DNA of 64,000 bases from Rotaria sordida. Lineage: Eukaryota; Rotifera; Eurotatoria; Philodinida; Philodinidae. Positions 33,748-45,804 of the stretch are shown here, in pieces (the first letter of the stretch is position 1; each line of letters begins with the position of its first letter). Position numbers and translations under genes: made by a program. The DNA is taken from contig CAJNOL010000125.1 of assembly GCA_905250125.1 (NCBI GenBank), positions 62,001 to 126,000 of the forward strand, in the 5' to 3' direction. Under the pieces are notes generated by a model. That model made no database searches. It was not told where the DNA came from and saw only the letters and a program-made list of their open reading frames with translations.

Positions 33748-34729
33748 ATATATTATTATCAACTTTGTTTGGATATGTAAACAAAAGTTCTTTATGATTA
33801 TGAATTATATTTAGAATATATATTTTACATTGTTCTATAGTTTACATATTAAATGAATTTGTTTTAGTTTTCTGTTATGATAGAACTAATTTCTTGACCT
33901 TTTCATATTGTTGAACTTGTAGTTTCGAAAATTTTCTTACATCATGTTACTTCTAAATCTTTTAATTGTTGATCAACTTCATGAATAACATACTTAAAAG
34001 TTCACTCTTTGTATTACTTATCAATTTTTCATTTTTTTTTTTAAATATATTTTATCAGCATTTTCCTTAAATGCTCTTAATTGTATAGATTCTAATTTTG
34101 TCTCTTCATTTATTAATTGGCACGATTCTTAATCTGCTATTAGTCTTATAAAAAAAAGTTTATATCAGACTTGTAACCGGTAATGATAAATGGTAGGTTC
34201 AGTCTAAGATACTTCTTACCAGTCGGTACAGATTTTTTTCGAGTTTTTGCATTCTTTTTTTAGAAAAATCGATCATACAAATGTTTTTTTTTTTCGCAAA
34301 TCAAACCATTTCTATTAAGTGAATATTCATCAAAATATGTTTAATATAATTTATCAACTTACTTCGATATCAAGTTGTCTTGTTGAAACAAAATGAAATC
34401 ATTGTTCATCATTGTAATTTATCATATATTTATTCTCATTTTATATTATTTATAGCGTATCTTTCGCAGAGCCATAATAAGAGATAATAAAGTACAGGGT
34501 CGGAAAGAATATTATTCAAGGGGAGTAACGATATAATCCCGAATAGGAGGTATGATAAATTTTATACCAAATGAAAGCCCGTGAAAAATGGGGTTTATTG
34601 ATGTTAAATAGTAAGGGTTATGTAAACCTTTTAATATCGAACTTAAGAAACTTTCAGAAATTTTATACATTTTTGGGAGTAGAAAAGGAAAGTGCTAGTA
34701 ATTCAAAAATGGAGTAAAATGTTTTTCTT
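33748..34729. other. Intergenic region before the second assembly gap
   Basis: It begins with the 3' end of the 908-aa gene. From about 34465 the sequence becomes less AT-rich, probably the left part of a repeat that enters the gap. No gene is seen. Confidence 0.4.
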
Positions 34730-34829
34730 NNNNNNNNNNNNNNNNNNNNNNNNNNNNNNNNNNNNNNNNNNNNNNNNNNNNNNNNNNNNNNNNNNNNNNN
34801 NNNNNNNNNNNNNNNNNNNNNNNNNNNNN
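34730..34829. other. Assembly gap (100 N)
   Basis: One hundred N, directly followed by a perfect short palindrome (TGTTGCCAAAAGGCAACA, 34830-34847). The true length is unknown. Confidence 0.99.
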
Positions 34830-34983
34830 TGTTGCCAAAAGGCAACATCCTGGTATCTGCTTATGTCTTATACATCTGCTCCCCGTATTGAAACCTAGTT
34901 ATCTCCATAGCTCAATCATAAAAAATATGTGGCAAAAAATTTTTTTTCTTTACTGCTTCTAGGATCCGGCCGGAAAGGGTTAA
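34830..34983. mobile_element. Possible right end of a piggyBac-type element
   Basis: The segment ends CCGGCCGGAAAGGG followed by TTAA (34980-34983), the arrangement expected for a piggyBac-like terminus. No matching left end is visible; it may lie in the gap. Confidence 0.45.
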
Positions 34984-35231
34984 GCACACTTTTCATCGTA
35001 TGTCGATGTACGAGAAAAAGCCGCGCATTTATAAACATAATAAATGATGAGATACAATAATAGACTACGTAAACCCTTTAGACTTAATACATTTGTTTTC
35101 ATATTATTTTCCTTTTTGTTTTTTTGTTGACACTGAATGTAATAAATATCAATTTTAACTGAATTATTTTTTTACTTTTTTTATCGAATAATATTAACGG
35201 ATTAACTAGTAAAAATTTTTACATATATTTA

Positions 35232-36145
35232 TTGATATTCATCTTAATCATATTAGCACCATTGATTTCAAAGTATTGTTTATGTGATCTCTTGAACTCG
35301 AAATCGAGCATACGAGATCAATTGACAAGAGAAGATGATTTTGCTGTACCTGGTCCAGATCGAGTAAGAAAATATTATCATTTTATTTCTATATATGAAT
35401 ATAATTCATTGTCTGTTGTATTCAGCCTAAACCAATTTATAATACTGATTGGCGTCAAATGCCGTCAATTCCGCCTCGTCGAGGAAAACATTATGACAAT
35501 ATAAAAGGTTGGATATAATCGAATAATCAAGAAAAATATCTAATTGAATTCTATCTAGTTGGACCTCCTATTGTAGAATGTGTTTATCCACCGACAATTT
35601 TTTTCGGTCGTTTATTTAGAATAATATGGGGTGAAAATCCTATTTTGGAAATTTCTCAATCATCTATTGATGTAAATGATTATTTACCTATTTGTTTACA
35701 TCCTTCTCCACTTCCAACATTAAATGATTATATAAAACATAAAACACTTTGTGCTAAACCAATTATTTGGATTATACGAAGATCTCAAGTACAACCTCGT
35801 CCTAAATATCGATCAGCTAATGAAAAATCATTAATTGACGAACTTCCAATTGATCAAAGATATAATTTTACTTTACTTGGAGATGGTCGTCTTGTATTTA
35901 CTCGAATTCCACATTCAAAATTCAAATATCCATATCGATTATTATCTAAACATGTTGCTCTTGCTAAACGTTCTTCTAATGTACGATTTGCTGGTGAATT
36001 AAGAAAAACAGATAATGGTGAAACATTACTTATTAAGAATAATTCTGGTACTTATAAACCAGATGATAAAATGACTCCATCAGCAGTAGCTTATTTTCAA
36101 CAACTCTTTCCTCATTTATGTGTACGTGGAATACCAAGAGATTAA
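35232..36145 (+). CDS. Probable secreted protein with C-terminal NNSGTYKP motif, 5' end uncertain
   Basis: Exons 35232(or earlier)-35363, 35426-35507 and 35559-36145 keep one frame (801 nt from 35232). The N-terminus is a strong hydrophobic signal sequence (LIFILIILAPLISKYCLC), but the frame has no ATG before it. The start must therefore lie in an unseen upstream exon, or the annotated 5' end is joined by trans-splicing; ACTAG at 35205-35209 is a possible acceptor. The mature part has VGPPIVECVYPPTIFFG, a VFTRIPHSKFKYPYRLLSKH stretch and LIKNNSGTYKPDD...AYFQQLFP near the C-terminus. The NNSGTYKP tail resembles a motif seen near the end of some uncharacterised eukaryotic and bacterial proteins; I cannot give a function. 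All eight-odd cysteines could form disulphides. Confidence 0.75.
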
Positions 36146-38509
36146 TATATCACATCTACTGTATATCTCCTTGTTTTTTTTTGTATTGAAATGCAACTTC
36201 ATTTGAATTGATTTAATGTACAGTTTTCTAATCAAGTAACCTATATTTTCTGATGAAATTTTAGTTTTGCTCTTCAAATAAACTTGCATAATAAAATTTT
36301 GATGATTTCATATATACATTGTTCATCATGAACAAATATTCTACTTTAATAATTATTTTATTTTTGAAGAAAACAAAAATCAAAGACGAAATTGTCTTTT
36401 TCATAAATTTTTCCATTCATTAACTGTTAAAATAGCAGCATTATCAAGCTTGAACTTTTTAAGATGACAAAAAAAGAAATTGTTAAAATTCTCTTGTAAT
36501 AAATCATCAGATAGAATATTGACAAAAATGAAAAAGACTAACCAACCATTTACATATTATATTTCAATAGATTGATTAAAAGTTATTTATCAAATACGAT
36601 CTATGTATAATTATTTTTCCAGTCTTGATTTTGACATACATTGTATAACTTTCTCTCGTCTACAAAATAATAAAACAATAGAAAAAAATTATTAAGAATG
36701 TTTTCTTTTTTCCAGAGAAAAATAAAAGTTTCAATAAGTGATGAATTATTTCTAATACTTTGCACATAGGTATGAGACTGTTATATAAACATATGCTCTC
36801 TATAAATTAAACTATCAACACTAGTATGATATCATATGAAGGACAGTATAGATTTGCTGGCCTTTGTCAATCATAAATTAATGTGATGATGTACACAAAC
36901 AACTCAAAAGATCACACATCTAGGTTCATTGTTTTTCTTGTTCTCAATTCAACTAAATATTTGATTACATGCAGAGTTACAGACATGTGAAAAGAATTTT
37001 CTATCTAGAATATATACATTGATTGGAATAGTCTATAATAGGCTCTATCGATTTGTTAATCATACTTTTATTATACAGCTTTACTTTATAAAAAAAAGAG
37101 AAACGTTAAAAATAGCTATTTGTATTTATTAGTTACCTATCAAAATAGATTTGCTAGAAATAGATAATGATTAATGTTTTTCTACTATGTAATAAGAAAA
37201 ATTGCATTTGTTTTGACATTTTTTACAAAATCAATGTATTTTCGTATATCGACAAATATCTGAATGTCATTTACTATTCCGCATAGTATTTTTAACATGT
37301 TAGATACGATACTAGTGTTATTTTTCTCCATGCAATGTAGTATTAATAAGCAAGATAAAAATAAAATTTTCAAGGTTATATCATTGATTTGATGTTAATT
37401 TTGTTTGTTAAATAAAGAATCATTTAAATAAAATATTGTATATGTTTATACGTTTTTGTATCTCAAAATAGATAAAGAATTTAATTATCAAATTAAAAAA
37501 ATAACATTCAAAGCTTAGATTTGACATTATGTCAGAAAAAAAATACTATCTATAACTTTGAAAAATGTATTGACCATTTAACAAATACTAATTTTTATTC
37601 TGATACCAAAATTCTAGTCAAATTCTGATTAAATTTGAAATTTATAGAATTTTTCATGTTATAATTTTCTTTTTACATAATCAGTTAATACGAATGGAAT
37701 CAATATATCAATAATTTTATCATCATAAATAATAATTGAAATCGTTAATTATTTATTTTACATGACAAGAAAAAAGACGAAATCAATTAACTTTAATTTA
37801 TATCATTTCAAGAGAATTTTAGAACTATATTACATACATGAAAGATTGAAGAAAAAATCTCAGATAATAACCAACGATTATATGTCTATAAACATTTCGT
37901 AATTGAAAACATATGAAAAAATCACTTGTAAGTAAAGTTAAATTCATAACTATGTGAGATGTATATATATATATATTTTATTATGTATAGCTGTATTCTT
38001 TTGAAGATTTTCTTCGTTTTGTTTTTTTTTGCAATTTGTTTTTCTAATTGTACTCAGAACAAGAAATGCGGATCGTTTGCACCCGGAAAATGGTAGGAAC
38101 TTGGAAGCAAGAATTCAATGAGAATGCTACAACTTTAGAAAATTAAAGATCTTAGTTCAATACATATATATATATATAATAAAAATTTTAAATCTTCTAT
38201 ATGAAGAAAAAAATGTCAGTGATAATTTATTATCAATTATGATGGGATATCTTTTGTATAAAAGTATTTCAGTCAATTAAATACACATTAACATCTGTTT
38301 GATTATATTTTCTTATATTGACATATTTTCGAATTCAAGTATAGTTCTTGTAGAATTTTAAATTGCCTATTTCATCTATTACAATTTTAATTTTGTCAAA
38401 AAACAAAAAGAGTAATATGAATTGTTTCGAAATAAGTTTTAATCCATATAATTCAGATATTTTATACTTTGACTTAAAGATGGTCTATCGATTATATACA
38501 CTAGTTACA
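36146..38509. other. Intergenic region, convergent gene ends
   Basis: 2.4 kb of very AT-rich sequence between two stop codons, with short TA runs (37963-37976, 38166-38178). No gene, tRNA or clear inverted repeat seen. Confidence 0.5.
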
Positions 38510-39880
38510 TCATAATAAGTTACAGAGTCTTGTACTCAATGCCTTATTTCTATAAGCATCGAAATCGTTTTCGTTAGCATTAAGTTTTTCTGTATAAGTG
38601 ATGACATATACAGGGAAGATTTGTTGATTCGAATATACAACATATATATTTGATGCGTTTGTTGTTGAATCATATCCAGTTGGACACATTCTCATGGTTG
38701 AATTACCTAGACACGTTCGACCAATAAGTACCCGACATAGAAGCATAGTTCTTTCGTTATGAGTTAACCGATCCTGAGTTGCATACATATGACTAATACG
38801 ATGATCGGAAGAAAAATAGAATCCATAGCCGTATAATACGCCTAAAATAATTCAATTAAATGTAATTGCTATCCAACTCAAATATATTACCGTGCATGCC
38901 AATAAGTTTATGATCAAAACCGTGTTGAATAATATTTTCAGCAGCTGAACGTGAACATCCATGAAAAAGATACTGTTCACTGTTATCATGACCAAGTCGA
39001 ACATCGATAAGTTTCTTCTGTTCAAGATATTCTTTCAACCATGTTTCGTTTTCAACTTGGTCAATACGAATAATCTGCATAAATGAATTCTTAAAATCTC
39101 TAGTTATTCTTTCTGTAATAGGTGAATATTTAGTGTGTGGTTTTAAGACATTTGCTAGCATTGACTGATTTTCATTTGAAATAATATTGGTACGACAAAT
39201 ATTCGAATGTGGAAGTTCAGCTCGACGATCGAATTTTTTACGTGTTTCTACAAGATTAACAAATGTTTCTTCACTCGACATCGTACCTTTGATGGTAGAC
39301 ACTATATCAATTTGATTTTGATGAATAGAAAGACAGACGAGTAATGGATATGCATCAATTGGATATGAAGCTATTGTTGTTGTCACTTCTTTAGTTGTAT
39401 ATTTGAATAGCATTGACAATAGCCTAAAAATTAAAATTTCATGCTCTTTGTTTTCATGAAATAATTTTGTGTGTTCAAAACAACTTGGTAGATCGACATG
39501 TAAAAATCATATTGCTGTTTGTAGTTAAAACAATAATACTCACATAGAATAATCGACATCTCGTGTTCGATCCCATATCCAAACTAGAAATTGTTCAGCC
39601 AAGTAATCAGTGATCATGTCTACACATAAGACATATCGACAGAAAATATTCACAGCTATACTTTGATCATGATGTATGTAGAGAATAAGTGGACAAGGCT
39701 ATGAGCAAATGAACATAGTTCACTTCTTTTTTTTTTTCGTATATATAAAAAGAAAAAATAATTTACAGATGTGGATTCAAATAAAGAATGTTTCAAAGCT
39801 TCGTCGAGCGGACCAATGAATGATACTGGTCCTGGTCCTGGATATCGTTCGGCAAAGGTGCATGAGAAGCGTTCTATCAT
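38510..39880 (-). CDS. UAS (thioredoxin-like) - PARP catalytic domain fusion, 4 exons
   Basis: Exons 39767-39880, 39544-39698, 38891-39423 and 38510-38841 join to 1134 nt (377 aa from this Met). Residues ~4-155 match the UAS domain of FAF1-type ubiquitin-pathway proteins: FAERYPGPGPVSFIGPLDEA, LILYIHHDQSIAVNIFC, YLAEQFLVWIWD, then YPLLVCLSI and STIKGTMSSEE. Residues ~200-377 are a PARP catalytic domain: LFHGCSRSAAENIIQHGFD, HGGVLYGYGFYFSSD, MLLCRVLIGRTCLGN, GYDSTTNASNIYVVYSNQQI and FPVYVITY. The triad reads H-Y-I, with Ile in place of the polymer-making Glu, so mono-ADP-ribosyl transfer is predicted. The frame stays open upstream of the chosen Met as far as a possible acceptor, so another 5' exon may exist. 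Substrate and partners are unknown. Confidence 0.85.
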
Positions 39881-41654
39881 TTTTTGCACTTTATCAGCCG
39901 ATGGAATTTCATTTGCATCTAATTTATGGATTAAATTCGTTTATTCGTATGAAAATATTTTTGTATATTTGATGAAAAATAAATATTGAGCAATAATTGA
40001 AAGATAAGTTTAGAAAAGATACATCGATAGAAATTTAAAGGAGTCCTATTAAATTTAAATTCTTTATCTGATAAGAACAAAATAGAAGTCTTCTTATTCT
40101 TTTATTTTTTTTTTTGTTTTCAAATTATTTACAAAAAATCGTCTTTTTCTATAATGATATGTAAAGTTTTTTATTTGTCAACATTTCCATGTTGTTTAGC
40201 ACAAAAACCTTCTTGAGAATCGATTGAAAACAATCTTTCACAACAATTTCTACATGATTCAATACATAAAACAGAATGAAATTATTTGATAGGCACACAA
40301 AAAAAAAATTTCCGTTTTTCATATTATCTCAAGAACAAAGAAAGTATGATTCATAACTTACCCAGACTTTCAACATCTATGAGGGACTTCGTAGCAATCG
40401 TTTGGAACTATGTAGATCTTCATCATTCGAAATCATGTATATCTAATATTGACTTACTTTCGTATCATTGGAATTCATTGATTCACTTCCTTCCATAAGA
40501 TCAAATTTTTGTGTAGTGTTTCAATTTTTTTTCCTGTTCTGTTTAAAGGTATTTGACAGCGATAATGTTTTGTCATCGTTGTTAACTTACGTAATAACAT
40601 TGTTGGAAAATATCAACTTGTCTTTTTTCTTTCCAATGTATGGCTCACTCACTACCGATTGACATGTTATGATCTATAAACTGATGCGAATGACTCATTT
40701 CACCATTTCTAACACGAATTCATTCATGTATTTGTTTCAGGTCAAATAAAAAGATAATTTCATCAAAAAATTAAGCATAGATTATAACGTCGTTATACCA
40801 TATTTTCATCGTGGTCATTTTTATTTGCTCTATTTTGTTGGTATCATAAATAAACAAACTTGAAAACTAAAGCAAAACAGTTGATGTGACTAATACAGAC
40901 GGCTTAGGCGCATTCACATTGAGGCAGGAACGTGACCTCGATTGAAATCCATGAGTTCTAAAAGGTGAAAAATTTTCATGTCCTTTAATTATATAACATT
41001 TTCTTTGCCAAAGATAATTAGGACAGAGCGTCATCTGTCAAGTTTTTTAAAAATGGTCAGCATAATATTTAGCAGAAATACTATTCAAGTTATGCTGATT
41101 CTGAATATATATAAATCTTAATAGACGACCCAGTTGTAAAAAACTCATCACATAGGGCATTTAGGAATAACCACTAAAAAAAACCAAAGGCATTCGAAGC
41201 ATCAATCAGTAGATCACTATGGTCTTGTCCACACTACAGAATTAATACAGTATTAAAGTCCAATTAAATGTGCATGAGTTTCCACTTGTAGTCTTAATGC
41301 ATCAATCAAAATTGAGACCGAGCCATCATAATGTAATCGTAGTGCATAGTTCTAACACGTTTTGACATGATGGAATATCGCTTCTCTCTTTTCTTCTTCA
41401 GATATACGTGACTAATGTGAATTTAGTTACATAATTTCCACTATAAATCTTTTAATTCTTTTAATCTTTCTGATTATGTTCTTACAGTTCCAATTTATAT
41501 ATACTTTGTATTGCATTATACTGAGAAACTCTGTATGTCGATGTGTATGGAACGAATTAATGAGGCGCAGCCTTCGTTATCATTAGTTTATTGAATGTCA
41601 CATTGATTGTTCTTAAGCAATTTATGATAATTATTCTTTGTTAAACTCACACAA
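39881..41654. other. Region upstream of the UAS-PARP gene
   Basis: It should hold the promoter and perhaps a missed first exon of the minus-strand gene. The frames present are short and unconvincing. Confidence 0.4.
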
Positions 41655-42139
41655 GAGGACATTTTCAACTGACCAATCGTTTTTGAATTTCAACTCTTTG
41701 CATAAGGTAGACTCCGATGGAATATGAAAAACTCCACAAAGTAAATCCTCTTAGGCCTTCTATCCAGAGTTATAATCATTGTACTAGAATTTTAGCCTCT
41801 AGCATGATATATGTCAATGAATCGAGTGACGATATTTCGACCTGAGATTCTTTCCCGAGATATGAAAATCTTAAGAATCACTCATATTCCACGTAAAATG
41901 CTAGAATTTTGTTGTTTGAGACTTTTATATCTCGGAAGAATATCTCAAGTCAAAATATTGTCATTCGATTAGTTGATATATACCATACCAGCGGCTAAAA
42001 TTCTAGTAAAATGCTTATAACTCTGAACAGAAGACCTAAGACGATTTATTCTTTTGAAATTTTTTCATATCTCATTGAAGTCTATCTTATGTACAGAACT
42101 CGAATTCAAAAGCAATTGGTCAGTTGAAAACATTTCCTC
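41655..42139. mobile_element. Hairpin element (~485 bp), almost full palindrome
   Basis: GAGGACATTTTCAACTGACC at the left pairs with the reverse of GGTCAGTTGAAAACATTTCC at the right. Pairing continues through TTTTGAATT, CATAAGGTAGACT, ATATGAAAAA, AGAGTTATAA, CTAGAATTTTAGCC and GAGATAT to the centre near 41895. No coding frame. Confidence 0.85.
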
Positions 42140-44687
42140 GTCAGTATATGATAATATATATATATATATATATTTGAGCATTTGAGCAAATGAAAGTCTG
42201 TTTGGGTTTATTTCATATGACGAGTTTATATTTGATGGATGATCATATACATTTCTGATAATTAAATAGTGATGCCTGTTGATCTACGTGCTTTTTTTGT
42301 TATCATTCAGAAGGACACGATCTTATATTTACCGATTACGGTTTTTTTTAAAATGATTCTTGTAATAATTACATCAAAGAATATTGGAAAAAGAAATAGA
42401 TCAAACCAATATTTACTATGCCTGACGATGTCTCATTTCTTTTCTATTGAAAAGAATTCTGACTGATCTCATTACTTTTACTCCATGTTCTTTTTCTCTT
42501 GTCAATCTTCAATAGTATCTTTTATCTCTCTGTTTACTTTATATACACATGCCTTAGGTTGTATTATTATACCGATTGCAGTTATACTTGTTCTCTTTTC
42601 ATTCACTGTATATTATCCTACAATCAACATATTTAGCAAGTCAAATAATATTATATCGATTAGAATTTTATTACAAAAACAATGTTCAATAAATTTGTAT
42701 TTAGTCTATTTTCTTATAGCATCTGTTTTGGATTTGATTATCACTAACTGACCTATAATCTCTTTCGTTAATACACTCGATCATATCAATTCTGTCAGTA
42801 CATCCTTGATTATATGCATAATCCGTTGTTATATCATCCATATTTCTTTTGATGTGTTTCTCATATATAATTATTTTAGTATGTGCCAATCGTTGTAATA
42901 TGTGTAGTTCGCAAATTTCCATTAGAAGTTTTTTATCGATCATGAATCAATTGTTATTTAATTGTAGTTATTACAATCGTTTTTGTTTATAGTTTATCTT
43001 TTTTGAGAGAGTATTGAAAAATGATTGATATTGTGTCGATAGGTTACATGAACATGTATATAAGTAATTATCTATAATTTTGTTTTGATTTTGAATAATT
43101 TCTACTTGTTTAATGATTATGTTTGGTATGATTCTTATAATTAAACTATGTTAATTATTTCAGAACTATTTACAATACATCAAAAGATTAGATTTGAAAT
43201 TAAAGAAGAATCACATTAAGTGAATCAATCATGAGTATCTTAATTCATAGATAGCATTCTATTTGATCATAAAAGAAAAAAAACGATATCGTATCAAACA
43301 AGAGTTCTCAACAATTATAACATTCAATTGCTTGTAAATTTTATAAGAATATCTATTATCATGTATCGAAAATTAGAGATACAAGATTATTGATCAAAAC
43401 TAAAAGAAATTAAAATGATTTCAAAAAAAAAAAAATATCATATTATACGATATTCAACTCATTTTAACATTTAGTTAAATAACGAACAATGATGTAGTAA
43501 AATTATTTTAAAAGAAAAATTAATTTTGTATTTATTATCTTTATTTTGTTTGAATTAAACTCATTTAATTGTTAATAAGTTTGTTAGCAAAATACACAAT
43601 CGAAAAGAATGAAATGAAATATATAGAAAATCATAATTTGTCTAATATATATATATATATTAAATCTTTTCTAAGCAACCAATGAGATCAACATCGTTGA
43701 CGTATAATTATATATGACAAACACTAGAAAAGCGAATGATAGTTTCCATTTTTAGAAAATATTATTATTCTTAACAGATCGTGACATGTTCAAATTTTGT
43801 AATTTGATTATAAAAGCAGTCATATAATGAAATTTTCTCTGTATTTATTTACTTTCTTCGAAATTATTTTTTTCCATTAATAAAATAAATTATTATAATT
43901 AACAATTATGATACGTGTTATCATCATATTATCGATACAAAAGCAAAAAAAAAAAAAAAGTATGATTGATTGACTTTTCTCATTAGATATAAGTCATATG
44001 ATGAACTTTGATCGAAACAAAAACAAAAAAAAAAATTTTTAATTAAATTCTCATTATTGTTTCGATATCATCAATCTAAATGATATTTAATGTGTTTACT
44101 AAACAAAAATATATTCTTTTTTTTTTTTTTTTTGTAGTCGAATATATATATCTTAAATCTAAATAAGAGGATTTAATAAAACATTTGATATTTTGACATA
44201 GATTATACTAGATAATGATAAAACTATCACATGATAATTAAGTTCAATATAGAATAAGATATATAAAATATCTCAAAAAAAAAAAGAATATGAAATTTGC
44301 TATCCGTTATTTAGTCATCATAATCTTATACGAAGTATTTTTCGTAGTATATAAATAAAATAAATATTCTTCGTATGAAATAGTACTTTTAACATCTTAT
44401 TTTTTTTTTCTTTCCATCTCATTTCAATGAGTGAGAGAAAAAAAATAAGGCTAAAAAAAGAAACTTTTAAAAATCTATTACATACTTTAACACGCCAATG
44501 ACATTTAATAAGCATCAAAAAGCAAGGAAAATAATATATAATGAAAAAGCGAAGGACATAGTTCTATGCTATATGAGCAAAAACTAAATCGAAAAAGAAG
44601 AATAGACGACAAAGACAAAAGCAGTGTAAAATGATTGTTAGCATCCTTCAATATGAAGACATGACATTTGACTATATAATTTCAAAT
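42140..44687. other. Intergenic region, no gene recognised
   Basis: A (TA)n tract lies at 42154-42173. Overlapping opposite-strand frames around 42485-42943 are mirror frames of each other with no recognisable family, so I leave them unannotated. The part from 43830 contains the 3' flank of the tetraspan gene. Confidence 0.45.
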
Positions 44688-45804
44688 TTAAATATCTTCT
44701 GATCTTGATGCTATCATAAGTAAAAATGACAATGCAGTAACAATAAACATCAATGTGGCTGCAATTATTTCATAGCCAGTTGCCCATCCAATTGTTGTAT
44801 GAAAATGTGAATTTGCATCTTTAATTAATTCATCTTCAGCTGCAACATAACGTTCATGAGAAAATGTTGCTTCTAAGAAAAACAAACAGAAAATATGAAA
44901 TATTAAAGAATTTCTTGTTTCTTTTTTTATATTACCATGATATTTAGCATAAGTACGAAGACTATGTAAATCATAAGATTGTCTGTCTTGAGTATTATTT
45001 GATATACTGTCTAATGGAAATGAATAATCTTCATATGTATCTCGTCGAAGATCTTTATTTTATTATAAAAAAAAAAAAAAAAAAACAAACCTAAATCAAC
45101 AAAATTTTGTTTATTCTTAATAACTTACATGCACCAATAAGAATTAATCCTGTTATCATTAAAAGTAATGTTAATAGAAAACATATATATGGTCCATAAG
45201 TAAGTACAAAAAGTGCACTATCTAGAAAATCAAAAAAAAAAATTATATTTTATATAAAATTCAAAATATACGAACCATTTTGTGGTGATGCTATTGTTTT
45301 TAAATAAAGTAAAAGTAAACCGAGAATAAGAAAAACAGCTGCTAAAATTGTTAACCATTGTGAACCTTTAGCTGATGGTAAATAACGACATGAACATCCT
45401 TCAGGTAAATCACTTGGGTCAAATACTGAACATTTTCGACGAATACTAGAACATGTACTATATTTATCTGGAGAATATCTCATATAACGATTTGGCCAAC
45501 ATATTCGAACATTTGGACGAGTACCAAGTGCAAGACCTTGTTTTATTATTGTAATATTTGTATATTCACATCGTTCCCATAGACCATAACTAACAGGTCC
45601 CATTATGGGTTGAGCATCTCGTTTTGTTATTTTCCAATGAGGTGAACACCTATAGGTTTTTTGTTTTTTTTTGTGTTTAATATTATTTTAAATAAATAAA
45701 TTTGAATATTATAATTAAACTTACATAGCTAATAAATGAAGAACTAAAGCAGCAATGCCCAAAAATAGAGCTATTGTAACAATTGTAACAGTTTGAATTC
45801 GCAT
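44688..45804 (-). CDS. Claudin/PMP22-type four-helix membrane protein, 5 exons
   Basis: Exons 45725-45804, 45276-45649, 45129-45221, 44936-45052 and 44688-44872 join to 849 nt (282 aa). There are four membrane segments: about residues 6-27 (VTIVTIALFLGIAALVL), 127-149 (WLTILAAVFLILGLLLLYL), 155-183 (LLTLLLMITGLILIGA), and 248-275 (IIAATLMFIVTALSFLLMI). The first extracellular loop has the claudin-family pattern W...GLW..C...C (SPHW, YGLWERC, ICWP) and further Cys (CSSIRRKC, GCSC). The topology and motif fit the PMP22/EMP/claudin superfamily, whose members build cell junctions or modulate channels. The second loop is longer than in vertebrate claudins. Ending SRSEDI is not a clear PDZ ligand. 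Superfamily assignment is solid; the exact subfamily is not. Confidence 0.85.

Noticed and set aside
42485..42943. Two overlapping opposite-strand frames, one hydrophobic, one charged
   Set aside because: They are mirror images; no splice partner, no family motif, and composition follows AT bias.
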